DNA of 64,000 nucleotides from Chlorogloeopsis fritschii PCC 6912 (GCF_000317285.1 NZ_AJLN01000085.1:115596-179595), one strand, 5' to 3'; shown: positions 15,017 to 24,797, counted from the stretch's first letter. The notes: a model not told the origin generated them from the letters alone. A program made the numbers and translations.

Positions 15017-17681
15017 ATTTTTGATATATCTGCCATGCTTGAATTACTTTTCCTTGCATGAGCGCAGCTACTCCATTCAATGCTTGAATTTCTTGAGAGT
15101 CAGGATTTTTAGTCAAACTTGGTTGCAGAGATTTTTCCGCTGCTCTTGGCTGCCAGTTATAGAGTTGGACAAATGCTAAATATGCCCAAGCGTAAGGATT
15201 TTCTGAGTCTAATTGAGTTACTTGTTCTAGGGCAGCGATCGCACCACTCACTCTTTTTTGCAACACGTTTGCTAAAGCCAAAGCATAAGCCCAATCACGA
15301 TTTTGCGAATCTTGTTGCAAGCGATATTCTAAACTCAATCGCGCTTGTTCTAAATAATCTTGGATGGGGTCGTATTGATTGATACGTCCAATTTCTGCAA
15401 ACAATTGCTCTAATGCCTTTGTTCCTTGTGGTAAATTTGCTGCTAATACCCGCAACTGTGTAAGTAAATCCAACTCTGGTGAGGTTGCAGGGGCTGCTTG
15501 CGGATCAATTTGTAGTGTTACTTTTGGTACAGGAATTGGATAAGTTTCTCCAGAAACACGGTTAAGGTACATCGCTTCTAAAGCGTAATTTCCTGGTGTC
15601 ACATCAGCAGGCGGTAGCATTGCCAATCTTTCAATAACTCGGAATGTACCTTGAGGTTTGTTTGCGCCTGCATATAAATTTCCCATGCCGATACCGTGAT
15701 CGTGTATCCATAATTTCTCCCTTGCAAGCGTAGAGGCAGTCTTTTCCCCACTTTCCTGAGCGGAGAGGTTTCGCCAAGTTAACAACACGATACCGTTTTG
15801 CAATTCTTCCCAAGAACCATTCCACTCATAAGTTACAGGTACTGGCACTTGTGGTGGGGCTTTTTCCGGTACTGTGACTTGTAACAAAGCAATCTGAGCT
15901 TGTGGTTGTTGTTGAGAAATCTGTTTGACTTCTATTGGCGGTGTTTGTTGATGATAAAGCTTCAGAGTGGTGTCACCAGAAGTCCAAGTTTTGTGAAGTT
16001 GAAAATTACCATCTTCCTCGACAGTTTTAACCATCAGAGCTTGAGCTTTCGGGACTGAACCTTGTTTGCCAGCTTTGCTTAGAAACCACGAAAGCGATCG
16101 CGCATCCTGTTGAACAAACTTCTTTTTGACTCCTACCTGTCGTCCGTAAACTTGGAAATTTGCCAGCCTTCCATAATAATTCAAATTGTGTTGATTAATT
16201 TTTTTCGTTGATGGTAAAACTCCCAAAGTAGAACGCAAATATGGTTCTGTTTCAACGATTTGGGCTATTACTTGGGGCAGTGGTAACTCTTCTTTCATAT
16301 TAGGGAACTGCCGGGCATTTGGACTCAAAGCAAGTGTCATGCCATTACCAATAAATCCTCCAATGGGAAATAGGTTGAACAACATTAAAAGCACTGCTAA
16401 ACCAAAAGTACCCCAACGAATCCGCTGTCCCCACAAACTACGAAGACGAGTTAACCCATATGCTAAAAATACTGTTAGTACTGGTAAATAAGGCAACACA
16501 TAACGGTCATCTTTATTTGGGTTTAGCGATGACAGTAAATAAGCGCCTATCCAAAATATTGCCAACCATTTCAGGCTCCAGGCAGGGGACACGGGGAATA
16601 TTTTTGATAGTTTCTCCGCGTCTCCCCCTCTCCGAGTCTTTGCGTCATCTACCGCAGTCAGTCCCCAATAAAGTAGTAAAGCAAATATTGGTATAAGTAA
16701 TAATGGCCAAGAAACTTGAGCGGGTAAGTGATGCCAGTAATAAGTCCAGGCTTCCAGCGTATTTAAAGGTGGATCGTCTTCAGCAATAGCAGAATCTATC
16801 GTTGCCCGTTTGCCAGAAGTGAGAATAAGTAACCAATTGGCACGATACCAAGGAGCAAATACCAAGGTTGATAATAATAAAGCGCCAAGCAACTGCGCCA
16901 GTTGTCCCCAACGGCGTTGACGAAGTGAGGTAAACCCAACCCATGCGATCGGTGTGAATAGAAAGAATAACGCCGTTTGCTTTACCAATAAGGCCAAACC
17001 CAAAGATAAACCAAAGACTGCTGCCAGGAGGAGAGGAGGGGGAGCAACAGATGAGGAAGATAGGGAAGATGGGGAGAATGGGGAAGAATTTACTCTTATC
17101 AATTCCTCACCTCCCTCAACTCCTTGCCCCCTTGTCCCCTTGTCGCTATTTCCTTCTACCTTCTTAAGTGTGACTTGCCAAAGCGTGAAGCAAAAAAAAC
17201 TGAAGGTGACAGCAGATGTTAGAGGATAATCAAGGAGAAAATTTAGACGTAATACATAAAGAGCGGGGATGACTTGGCAGAGTGCAGCTGCCCATAAGCC
17301 TACAGTACTGTTAAACAAGGCTGTGCCTAATCCATAGACTGAGCCTAGTAAAATTGCACTGAATAACAACATTACTAGTGCAGCTTGATCGGGGCCAGTG
17401 CCAAATATATTCTGTACAACAGCTGCAAGAATGTAAGTTAAGGGCGGTATTTTAGAAGAAATCGTCCAAAAACTTTGCCACCACTCGCTATCCCACCATT
17501 GAGGGTTTTGCAGCGCTTGCCAATAATTCAACGTACCAGTTAAATAATCTGCCTGATCCCAAGCTGGAATGGAGCGATCTAAGGCGAACCAGATGCGATC
17601 GCATACTGCACCTAATAACCAAATAATGCCCAATATCAGTAAATTTTTGCAGCCTTTGCTTGGATATTTTCGATGACTCAT
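15000..17681 (-). CDS. GT39-type membrane glycosyltransferase with C-terminal TPRs
   Basis: 893 residues. A transmembrane segment near residue 12-30 is followed by the loop WDQADYLTG, with an acidic pair as in the dolichyl-phosphate-mannose mannosyltransferase/ArnT superfamily. About ten more membrane segments extend to residue 445. A long soluble region follows, and TPR-like helices end it (about 770-890, e.g. DSENPYAWAYLAFVQLYNWQPRAAEKSL). The predicted role is lipid-linked sugar transfer to a surface substrate. Two low-complexity loops (DKGTRGQGVEGGEEL... and DAKTRRGGDAEKLSK...) are encoded by inserted repeats. The tail extends into an STRR block. Confidence 0.8.
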   Translation of the reverse strand: MSHRKYPSKGCKNLLILGIIWLLGAVCDRIWFALDRSIPAWDQADYLTGTLNYWQALQNPQWWDSEWWQSFWTISSKIPPLTYILAAVVQNIFGTGPDQAALVMLLFSAILLGSVYGLGTALFNSTVGLWAAALCQVIPALYVLRLNFLLDYPLTSAVTFSFFCFTLWQVTLKKVEGNSDKGTRGQGVEGGEELIRVNSSPFSPSSLSSSSVAPPPLLLAAVFGLSLGLALLVKQTALFFLFTPIAWVGFTSLRQRRWGQLAQLLGALLLSTLVFAPWYRANWLLILTSGKRATIDSAIAEDDPPLNTLEAWTYYWHHLPAQVSWPLLLIPIFALLLYWGLTAVDDAKTRRGGDAEKLSKIFPVSPAWSLKWLAIFWIGAYLLSSLNPNKDDRYVLPYLPVLTVFLAYGLTRLRSLWGQRIRWGTFGLAVLLMLFNLFPIGGFIGNGMTLALSPNARQFPNMKEELPLPQVIAQIVETEPYLRSTLGVLPSTKKINQHNLNYYGRLANFQVYGRQVGVKKKFVQQDARSLSWFLSKAGKQGSVPKAQALMVKTVEEDGNFQLHKTWTSGDTTLKLYHQQTPPIEVKQISQQQPQAQIALLQVTVPEKAPPQVPVPVTYEWNGSWEELQNGIVLLTWRNLSAQESGEKTASTLAREKLWIHDHGIGMGNLYAGANKPQGTFRVIERLAMLPPADVTPGNYALEAMYLNRVSGETYPIPVPKVTLQIDPQAAPATSPELDLLTQLRVLAANLPQGTKALEQLFAEIGRINQYDPIQDYLEQARLSLEYRLQQDSQNRDWAYALALANVLQKRVSGAIAALEQVTQLDSENPYAWAYLAFVQLYNWQPRAAEKSLQPSLTKNPDSQEIQALNGVAALMQGKVIQAWQIYQKLGARG
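16575..16650. repeat. Repeat inserted in frame in the GT39 gene (loop 2)
   Basis: Plus strand reads GGGGACACGGGGAATATT...TCTCCGCGTCTCC. This is close to the repeat in the first large kinase gene at about 34440-34490, but the gene reads the opposite strand of it here. It encodes DAEKLSKIFPVSP. Confidence 0.6.
17010..17165. repeat. STRR-derived insert in the GT39 gene (loop 1)
   Basis: GATAGGGAAGATGGGGAG and CCTTGCCCCCTTGTCCCC units encode a Gly/Glu/Ser-rich loop of about 45 residues between membrane segments. It is in frame and low complexity. Confidence 0.6.
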
Positions 17682-18409
17682 AAGCTAGGAGGTTGTGTTT
17701 CTAAATTGGCGACGCCTGCTAGCAATAACGCAAGAGCGCATTCGCAAAGCCTAGAGGATTAACCCAGTCCCATTTGGCAGCATTGGCACAAAAAGCTACC
17801 TACTGGCAAATACCTATTATCTACTGCCGGGAGGGAAATAAATAAACCGCTATCAAACGCGATCGCTTCAAAATCAGATATTGTTCCCTCAAGGGGCAAA
17901 TTTTACCTACAAAGTACCAGTAGAAACACAACCGTAGGCAGGTAGTTTTTGTGGCTCTTCAAATCGCATCCACAGTTGGGCCAACAAATTACCATGTTTT
18001 CCTACTCATATACTTACTTAACCTACTTACTTAACCATTGATAAATTTTATGACTAATTTAGTTTAGAAGCCTGCAAGCACAAGTTACAAGAAGAAATTC
18101 AAGCATAATTAACTTATATTCGCTATTTGGACTGCTTAGAGAATATATTTATAATGGTCAGCGCAGTCACGAAATAATTTAAATTTGTCAATGTGATTTT
18201 GTTAACCATAAGTTTTATCAAGTAGAACAGATAGTATTTGCTAAAAAAGATAGTGATTGCTAAAGTAAACGACAAAAAACAAGGATTAGCTTTTTGGACA
18301 AAAACTGGGAGCGAGTTTTTTGACAACTTTGGGATTACTTGTTTGCTGATGAGGGGGAACTTTTTGTTCCAACATCTCGATGATTAGCCTGGAGAAAAGT
18401 TATTAACTA
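17682..18409. other. Intergenic stretch with Nudix pseudogene
   Basis: Divergent region between the GT39 gene and lptF/G. It holds GC-rich dispersed-repeat text at about 17708-17757 (GCGACGCC...CGCAAAGCC). A segment around 17770-17840 looks faintly coding but I cannot assign it. The degenerate Nudix copy follows. Confidence 0.6.
18055..18370 (+). pseudogene. Degenerate third Nudix hydrolase copy
   Basis: Bases from TTTAGAAGCCTGCAAGCAC onward align with 10431 onward of the first Nudix gene. Shared text includes CAAGAAGAAATTCAAGC, ATTCGCTATTTGG, GAGAATATATTTAT and GAACGACAAAAAAC-like AAACGACAAAAAAC. The reading frame is broken by a TAA where the live genes have GAA (after EEIQA) and by several later stops and small indels. 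The N-terminal third, including the start of the Nudix box, is missing. Similarity fades after about 18300. It is clearly non-functional as a protein. Confidence 0.8.
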
Positions 18410-19579
18410 ATGGCTAAATACAAATTTTTCTATACCCTCAATTCGCTGCTGCCATTTTCCATCATGGATCGCTACTTGGCTAGCGAACTACTGCCACCAT
18501 TTTTATTTGGTGTTGGGGCTTTTTCTTCCATCGGTGTTACAATCGACACTGCTTTTGACCTAGTCAGGAAAATAATAGAATCAGGGCTACCAATAGGCAT
18601 TGCCTTGAAAGTTTTTTTATTGAGATTTCCTGAGTTTGCTGTTTTAGCTTTGCCTATGTCCACGCTCCTTGCTACTTTGATGACTTACAGTCGTCTATCT
18701 AGCGAGAGTGAGTTAATTGCCCTACGTGGTTGTGGGGTCAGCACTTATCGCATGGTGTTGACTGCTGTAATCATGAGCTTTTTAGTGACAGTATTAACGT
18801 TTGTATTTAACGAGCAGATTGTACCAGCAGCTAATTATCAAGCATCTCTAACTCTAGACAAAGTGTTGAAGTCAGATAAGCCAACATTTAAGCAGGAAAA
18901 TATTTTTTATCCAGAATATCGGTACGTTCAGCAGAATGATGGTGACAAGGAAAAGATTTTGACACGCTTGTTTTACGCCGACAAGTTTGATGGTAAACAG
19001 ATGAAAGGCTTGACTATTATCGATCGATCACAAGAAGGTCTCAATCAAATTGTTGTGGCTGAATCATCTCAATGGAATCCAACTCAAAGTGTCTGGGATT
19101 TCTACAACGGTACTATCTATTTAATCGCCCCCGATCGCTCTTATCGCAATATTGTCAGGTTTGAAAAACAACAGCTTAAACTACCCCGCACAGCATTAGA
19201 TGTGGCACAAAGAAGCCGTGACTACGGTGAGATGAACATTATCCAATCGCTAGAACAATTGGAATTAGAACGTCTCGGTGGTGATGAGCAAAAGATTCGC
19301 AAACTCCAAGTGCGGATTCAACAAAAATTTTCTTTGCCTTTTATCTGTGTGGTTTTTGGTTTAGTTGGTGCGGCGATGGGAAGCATACCCCAACGGACTG
19401 GGCGAGGCACAAGTTTTGGTGTCAGCGTTATAGTGATATTTACTTATTATTTGTTCTATTTTATTACTGGTGCTATGGCACAGGCAAAAATCCTTTCTCC
19501 CTTTATGGGAGCTTGGTTGCCCAACTTTGTGTTTTTGGGAGTAGGTATATTTTTATTGAGGCGGGTCACGCGATCTTAA
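18410..19579 (+). CDS. LptF/LptG-family permease (YjgP/YjgQ)
   Basis: A 389-residue protein with the LptF/G layout. N-terminal MDRYLASELLPPFLFGVGAFSSI is followed by three membrane segments by about residue 125. A soluble beta-jellyroll-like region (about 140-290) and three C-terminal membrane segments (about 305-385) complete it. LptF/LptG with LptB form the ABC engine that pulls lipopolysaccharide out of the inner membrane. Cyanobacteria often have a single fused-role homologue, so F versus G cannot be decided. No lptB adjoins. It fits the envelope theme of the neighbouring glycosyltransferases. Confidence 0.88.
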   Translation: MAKYKFFYTLNSLLPFSIMDRYLASELLPPFLFGVGAFSSIGVTIDTAFDLVRKIIESGLPIGIALKVFLLRFPEFAVLALPMSTLLATLMTYSRLSSESELIALRGCGVSTYRMVLTAVIMSFLVTVLTFVFNEQIVPAANYQASLTLDKVLKSDKPTFKQENIFYPEYRYVQQNDGDKEKILTRLFYADKFDGKQMKGLTIIDRSQEGLNQIVVAESSQWNPTQSVWDFYNGTIYLIAPDRSYRNIVRFEKQQLKLPRTALDVAQRSRDYGEMNIIQSLEQLELERLGGDEQKIRKLQVRIQQKFSLPFICVVFGLVGAAMGSIPQRTGRGTSFGVSVIVIFTYYLFYFITGAMAQAKILSPFMGAWLPNFVFLGVGIFLLRRVTRS

Positions 19580-19685
19580 CTAGAAACTGAGGTAGAGGTA
19601 ATAACCCAAAGGTGTGGGTAAGCAGAAGTTGAATCGCTAATCCAAATTTCTAACAATTGATAAACAAACCACAATCAACTCCTCG

Positions 19686-21329
19686 TCAAATCCCGTAAGA
19701 ACGGGGATAGGGCTTGAGGAGTTTCTTAGCCTGATAAATATAAATGACGTTGGTAACTACACCACCTCGTCGAATCAATACTGTTTCGAGTTCAATTAGG
19801 CTGCTAAAGTAAGTTCGATAGCTAGCCATCAAGTCTTTTCTGTTATTAAAAGAGGCAGTAGTGATATACAGAGCATCTTTTCCCAACCATTGATCGGCCC
19901 TTGACCAAAAAGCAAAGCCACGTAAATCTTTACCAATGTCAAAACAAGTAATCGGTATTTGAGCTAGAGGTCTAAGGGACATGGCAATCGGCCCACCCAG
20001 GTAATAGCGATTGGTGAATATAAAGTTAGAGTTCTCTAACGCCGCACGCAGGACAGGAGATTCAGCAAAGCCGCGCCGTAGTTGCTGAATATCAATTAAT
20101 TCTGTAGAGGGATCGTCCTTGGGGGGTAAAAACCCTCCCATCAAAGCGTATTGGCTGGGCTTTTGTAATATTCCTGCTGTCACTTGGAGCAGAAGAATAA
20201 ATAAAATGGTGGCAACCATAATCCCTGAACCTAAAAGCCATCGCCGCACCCGAAGTCGGGATTGCTGCTCCCAGATGACTGCCCGTTGTCCTAAGAGTAA
20301 AGTAATTCCCCAAAATCCTGGCATCGGCCAAGCTGGCAAAATTTGCCGATATCCCCCCAGGACTGTAAATCCTAAAATCAAGGGCAGAGAAACCCATAAA
20401 ATCAATAGTTCACAAGCCTCTAAATCTCTCCCATAGTTTGGTGATTTCCTAGAAAAAAGTTGAGTTATTCGAGCCAGGGCTGATTGCAAACTCACCCACC
20501 ACAGCGGTAATCCAATGGTTGGGAACAGGTAAACTACTCCAGCTAAACTGACGGCTCCTACACTCAGCAGATTGTAGCCGCTTTTGGGTACCGCTCGCTG
20601 TGATTGAAAACTAAAGGACACCCAATTATGCTGCATATTCCAAAACAATATTGGCAAGATAGTTATGACAAATAAACCTAATCCTAACCATGCCCAAGGA
20701 GAGCGGACTACACAGCGATGAGGTGGACTTGTTAAACAAAAACCAATTAGCCCCAGACCCAAAACAAAACCGTGATATTTGCTTAGGCAGGCTAATCCAA
20801 CTAGGATACCAAGGTAGCTCAAGCGATAACTAGGGACATACTTCACAAGGCTTTGCTTTTGAGTTCGAGGCTGCCGAAAAAATTCATTGGCTGCACAATA
20901 TAAACTGGCTGACCAAAAAAACATCAGTGGGCTGTCAGGTAGGCTGAGGATGCCAAAGCCAACTAGAAAAATTGGGCTTATGGTAGCGATCGCCAATGTT
21001 AGGTTGGCAGCCTTGGCAGAAAATAGTCTTTTGCTAGCCAGATACAATAGCACCAAACTGCCTGTGTACAAAATCAGCGCTCCCAGGCGAATCGTGAATT
21101 GGGATACATCTCCAGTCAACCACGGCCCAAAACCAGTTGTGAGTGCAACCAGAACTGGATGATCGAAATAACTCCAGTCCAGATGCAGGCTGTAAAGATA
21201 GTAGTAAGCTTCATCAAAGGTAGGGTAAAGCCAGAAAGCAAGGAAGCCTCGAAACAGCAGTCCCCCAAACAGCAAAAAAAATACTGACAAATTAGTTTTT
21301 TGCGCTAACAATTTCTGAGCTATTTGCAT
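19686..21329 (-). CDS. ArnT/GT39-like membrane glycosyltransferase
   Basis: 547 residues with about 12 hydrophobic segments. The first periplasmic loop carries YPTFDEAYYYLYSLHLDWSYFDHP, matching the acidic DEAYY motif and the following DHP of ArnT/PMT-type enzymes that use polyprenyl-phosphate sugars. A C-terminal soluble part of about 130 residues follows. It probably modifies an envelope lipid or glycan. It lies tail to tail with lptF/G (106 bases apart). ATG start at 21327-21329. Confidence 0.85.
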   Translation of the reverse strand: MQIAQKLLAQKTNLSVFFLLFGGLLFRGFLAFWLYPTFDEAYYYLYSLHLDWSYFDHPVLVALTTGFGPWLTGDVSQFTIRLGALILYTGSLVLLYLASKRLFSAKAANLTLAIATISPIFLVGFGILSLPDSPLMFFWSASLYCAANEFFRQPRTQKQSLVKYVPSYRLSYLGILVGLACLSKYHGFVLGLGLIGFCLTSPPHRCVVRSPWAWLGLGLFVITILPILFWNMQHNWVSFSFQSQRAVPKSGYNLLSVGAVSLAGVVYLFPTIGLPLWWVSLQSALARITQLFSRKSPNYGRDLEACELLILWVSLPLILGFTVLGGYRQILPAWPMPGFWGITLLLGQRAVIWEQQSRLRVRRWLLGSGIMVATILFILLLQVTAGILQKPSQYALMGGFLPPKDDPSTELIDIQQLRRGFAESPVLRAALENSNFIFTNRYYLGGPIAMSLRPLAQIPITCFDIGKDLRGFAFWSRADQWLGKDALYITTASFNNRKDLMASYRTYFSSLIELETVLIRRGGVVTNVIYIYQAKKLLKPYPRSYGI

Positions 21330-21744
21330 TTACTTGAATTCTTACCCAAAATATTTTGGCTGGCTGTATGCTTGCACTAAATCCACTATTTGCTTAAACA
21401 TTTGGTGATTATATGCCACACAACCGTTTGAAATCTTCCGTTTTTCAGTTTTTACGTTAAGCTAGGTCATTTATGCTACCATTTCTACTTGCTTCTCTCA
21501 TCTGATTTGGGCCTTTTTTTGGATTTGTGACAAATAGTAGTAATTTTATTTTTATGAAAATGGTTCAACAAGAACAGCCTGTTTATGAATTACCTGATGA
21601 ATATACCCTCAAACGCAGTCATGATTTGTACACGGTTTTGAGAATTTTAAAACGACTGAGTCAGTTATTTATTTAAGGGAATTAATTAGTTATTTTTAGA
21701 TAAAACTATTTTGTAGCAAAATTGTAGCGATCGCTTTTTTAATT
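21330..21744. other. Intergenic stretch with a possible 40-codon gene
   Basis: 415 bases between the ArnT-like gene (minus) and rsmG (plus). It contains the small frame at 21554-21676 and a HIP1 site at 21727. No repeat elements are visible. Confidence 0.5.
21554..21676 (+). CDS. Possible small protein, 40 residues
   Basis: ATG start, 40 codons, TAA stop. The product is charged and helical, with YELPDEYTLKRSHDLYTVLRILKRLSQLF in the middle and end. It has no membrane segment. It lies 68 bases before rsmG on the same strand, so it could be a leader gene of that transcript. The composition looks protein-like but the length is too short to be sure. No family is recognised. Confidence 0.35.
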   Translation: MKMVQQEQPVYELPDEYTLKRSHDLYTVLRILKRLSQLFI

Positions 21745-22497
21745 GTGAACAACTTGACTTTGCCTTATTTGCCTCAAATGCCAGAAATTTGGCAATCTAC
21801 TCTCAATTGGCAACCAACAGCCCAGCAGCAAGAACAATTCCAAAGATTGTATGAATCAATCTTAGAGGGTAATCAAAAGCTGAACCTAACTCGCATCACT
21901 GCCCCTGAAGAATTTTGGGAAAAGCATCTTTGGGATTCTTTACGGGGAATCGCCCCTTTGTTGAAAGATGAGAAATTAGGGGAAGCTAGTTCTCCTACTT
22001 GTGTTGATATTGGTACAGGTGCGGGTTTTCCAGGAATTCCAGTCGCAATTGCTTTACCCGATTGCACGATTACACTTTTGGACTCTACTCGAAAAAAAAT
22101 GGCTTTTCTGGAGCAAGTAGTGTCTGCACTTGAGCTTAATAATGTCAAAACTCTAACAGGCAGAGCTGAAGAAATAGGACAACAATCTCAACACCGCCAA
22201 CAATATGATATGGCATTAATTCGCGCTGTTGGGGCAGCCTCTGTTTGTGCAGAATATACTCTACCACTGCTTAAACAAGGTGGTTTAGCAATAGTTTACC
22301 GGGGTAACTGGACGGAGGATGAAAACACTGCAATGGAAAATGCAGTTCAGCAACTGGGTGGCGTGATTGAATCAATCGAAAAATTCACAACTCCCTTAAG
22401 TAATAGCATCCGCCACTGTCTTTACTTACGCAAAGTTGCAACTACACCAGTTCAATTTCCCCGTGCGGCTGGTATACCCACACAAAAACCTCTGTAA
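21745..22497 (+). CDS. rsmG: 16S rRNA (guanine527-N7)-methyltransferase RsmG
   Basis: 250 residues, class I SAM-dependent methyltransferase that methylates N7 of G527 in 16S rRNA. Motif I CVDIGTGAGFPGIPVAIALPD and the following LLDSTRKKMAFLEQVV are diagnostic of RsmG (GidB). N-terminal NQKLNLTRITAPEEFWEKHLWDSL is also typical. The start is GTG at 21745, since no in-frame ATG precedes the conserved N-terminus. It is convergent with sodA, with 85 bases between stops. Confidence 0.95.
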   Translation: MNNLTLPYLPQMPEIWQSTLNWQPTAQQQEQFQRLYESILEGNQKLNLTRITAPEEFWEKHLWDSLRGIAPLLKDEKLGEASSPTCVDIGTGAGFPGIPVAIALPDCTITLLDSTRKKMAFLEQVVSALELNNVKTLTGRAEEIGQQSQHRQQYDMALIRAVGAASVCAEYTLPLLKQGGLAIVYRGNWTEDENTAMENAVQQLGGVIESIEKFTTPLSNSIRHCLYLRKVATTPVQFPRAAGIPTQKPL

Positions 22498-22582
22498 AGC
22501 CATCTTTTGTCCTTTTTTGTTTGCATTCACAATTAAAACAGGACAAAAGACGAATACTAGTTTTTACTGGTTAATTAGCTTT

Positions 22583-23374
22583 CTAAGCTTTTTGGGCATC
22601 TGCAAAACGCCTGTTAATCTCATCCCAATTCACAACATTCCACCAAGCATTTAAATAGTCGGCACGGCGGTTTTGGTACTTCAGATAATAGGCGTGCTCC
22701 CACACGTCATTACCCATGATTGGATATTTGCCTTCACTGAGGGGAGTATCTTGATTGCCTGTAGTCATAATCTCAAGCCTGCCATTTGGGTTGCGAACAA
22801 GCCAAACCCAACCACTACCGAAACGCTTGGTACCAGCTTCATTAAACTGCTTTTTAAAATTTTCAAAACTGCCAAAGTTTTGTTTAATTGCAGATGCGAT
22901 CGCTCCTGTTGGCTCTCCACCACCCTTTGGTTTCATGATTCTCCAAAACATCGAGTGGTTTACATGACCACCACCATTATTGCGTACTGCTGTGCGAATG
23001 TCTTCTGGCACGCTATTGAGGTTACGTAATAAATCTTCAACACTTCTATTTTTGAGCTGTGGATACTTGTCTAATGCTGCATTCAAATTTTTGACGTAAG
23101 TAGCATGGTGTTTACCATGATGAATGCGCATTGTAGCTGCATCTACGTATGGTTCTAAAGCTGTAGGTGTATAAGGCAAAGGTGGAAGTTTAACCTCTCC
23201 TACACTGCTTGCAATAGTTGTAGTTGATTCAGTAGTGGTAGTAGCTAAGTTAGAAGTAGCAGTAGTTGCTGAGGTGGCAGCCGAATTACCCTCTGTCGAA
23301 GTACAACCATAGAAGGCAGCAGCACTAGCACTTGCTCCAAGTAAAAATAAGAAATGCCGACGATTAAGAGTCAT
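22583..23374 (-). CDS. sodA: Membrane-anchored Mn/Fe superoxide dismutase
   Basis: About 263 residues from the ATG at 23374 ([13 protein letters not shown]). A TTG six codons earlier is less likely. The N-terminus has paired arginines before a hydrophobic core and a lipobox-like AFYGC, suggesting a Tat or Sec lipoprotein. A Ser/Thr-rich linker follows, then the SOD domain. Metal ligands are visible in [19 protein letters not shown] and [11 protein letters not shown]. The GNQDTPL context favours the Mn type. Nostocales have a membrane-bound MnSOD of this design, which protects membranes and lumen or periplasm from superoxide. Confidence 0.92.
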   Translation of the reverse strand: MTLNRRHFLFLLGASASAAAFYGCTSTEGNSAATSATTATSNLATTTTESTTTIASSVGEVKLPPLPYTPTALEPYVDAATMRIHHGKHHATYVKNLNAALDKYPQLKNRSVEDLLRNLNSVPEDIRTAVRNNGGGHVNHSMFWRIMKPKGGGEPTGAIASAIKQNFGSFENFKKQFNEAGTKRFGSGWVWLVRNPNGRLEIMTTGNQDTPLSEGKYPIMGNDVWEHAYYLKYQNRRADYLNAWWNVVNWDEINRRFADAQKA

Positions 23375-23516
23375 GTTAGCCAACGAAACCAATAAATCGG
23401 TGAAATTTGTTTGCAGTTTTTATTTTCTTAGATAAACTCACCGATTCATAGATATTTCGGACGCAGATGCGATTAATTAATCACATCTTTAAACTTTACA
23501 AGAGTTAATATGTTAA

Positions 23517-24698
23517 CTAGCTTCGTGACAAGCGCTGTACTGCTTCACCACCTAAAAGCTGATGTGCTTGTGCAAGTAAGCGGGGAATTTTGTCAGCATG
23601 GGGGCTGCGAGCAAGACATTTTCGCAAGTCTAGTTTATCTATTTTGTCTGCTTGATTACCAGGAAGCCAGTGACCGCCATTACCAAGTAGGTTGTAGCGC
23701 ATTTTTGCATAATCAACCAGATCGTAGGCGATCGCTAAATTTCTCAGCCACAAAATTACAGGAATATTAACTTGTCCGGGCGTTTCTTTATAGGTGGGCA
23801 AATTGACGTGCCAAGTTTTAACCCAGTCTTCTCCCAAAGTTGCTATGGCTTGTTCCTCTAATCGTGCCAAAATCGGTGGCAAAATACTTGAGGCATGATC
23901 CAACAACTCTAAAGTTTTCAGATGTTCGTCGAAGTCTGTTGGTTTTGCTGCACCTAAGCTGAGAGTATGCACTTGAGAATGACTCAAACAAAATAGATCG
24001 TTAAACACCATCGGACTTAAGGGAGCACAAAGCTTAACTAACTTTTGTGGCGGATCGTATAACTTTCCACCTTTATCAGATGGACTAATGATAAATACTC
24101 CCATATCATGCTGGGTGGCAGCTTCAATGGCAGGCCAATTATTTTGATTAATGTAATACCAATGCAGATTAATATAATCAAATTGGTTGGTATTAATTGT
24201 CTCAATAATAGTATCTGTCGCCCCGTGAGTGGAAAAGCCAATAAATCTAACTTTACCTTGTGCTTGCAGTTTTCTTGCTACTTCTAGACAACCACCCGGA
24301 CGAATGCTGTAGTTTAACAATTCAGTATTATTGATACCGTGTACTCCCAGTAAGTCCACGTAATCTAGCCGCAGGTTTCGTAGTGATTTTTCAAAGTCAC
24401 GTTGAAATTCTTTAGCATCTGCTTTCGGACTTACTTTCGTCTGTACGATTAGCTGTTCGCGGGGGAACTTGGGCAAAATTCGCCCTAACTGCATCTCCGA
24501 AGTTCCATAGCCACGGGCAGTTTCGATGTGATTGATGCCTACTTCTATTGCGCGTCTAATAGTCGCTTCCAGATTTTCCTGGCTATGTTTGGGAATTTGC
24601 CACTGCGGTACATCTTGCCATTTATATTGGTATCTCATCCCCCCGCAGGAAAACACAGGCATTTGTAATTCTGTGCGACCAAATCTTCTGTATAGCAT
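23517..24698 (-). CDS. Aldo/keto reductase
   Basis: 393 residues. It begins with the AKR signature MLYRRFGRTELQMPVFSCGGMRY. The barrel carries IETARGYGTSEMQLGRIL (catalytic Tyr in the RGYG context), VQTKV, LDYVDLLGVHGI, RFIGFSTHG and a late NADPH-binding stretch SLGAAKPTDFDEHL. A C-terminal extension of about 80 residues follows the barrel. It contains only scattered Cys and no 4Fe-4S motif, unlike some cyanobacterial relatives. The substrate is unknown. It stands between sodA and the WD40 gene on the same strand, with its own spacing of 120-230 bases on each side. Confidence 0.85.
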   Translation of the reverse strand: MLYRRFGRTELQMPVFSCGGMRYQYKWQDVPQWQIPKHSQENLEATIRRAIEVGINHIETARGYGTSEMQLGRILPKFPREQLIVQTKVSPKADAKEFQRDFEKSLRNLRLDYVDLLGVHGINNTELLNYSIRPGGCLEVARKLQAQGKVRFIGFSTHGATDTIIETINTNQFDYINLHWYYINQNNWPAIEAATQHDMGVFIISPSDKGGKLYDPPQKLVKLCAPLSPMVFNDLFCLSHSQVHTLSLGAAKPTDFDEHLKTLELLDHASSILPPILARLEEQAIATLGEDWVKTWHVNLPTYKETPGQVNIPVILWLRNLAIAYDLVDYAKMRYNLLGNGGHWLPGNQADKIDKLDLRKCLARSPHADKIPRLLAQAHQLLGGEAVQRLSRS

Positions 24699-24771
24699 CC
24701 ACTACACGCGTTACAATTTTTAAACTTTTCACTCAATACCTATAAATTTTAACTCCTCTTGACAAAGCAAA

Positions 24772-24797
24772 GCCCCGGCTAGAATTCTAGCTGGGGC
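24772..24797 (-). terminator. Strong hairpin terminator downstream of the WD40 gene
   Basis: GCCCCGGCTAG and CTAGCTGGGGC pair with one G-T wobble around AATT. Read on the minus strand it is followed by TTTGCTTTG. It lies 134 bases after the WD40 stop and 74 bases before the AKR start, insulating the two. Confidence 0.7.

Noticed and set aside
18123..18326. Minus-strand frame of 67 codons
   Set aside because: It is the antisense of the degenerate Nudix copy, and its product is low-complexity Phe/Ile/Asn-rich.
23510..23770. Plus-strand 86-codon frame
   Set aside because: Antisense of the aldo/keto reductase C-terminal region.
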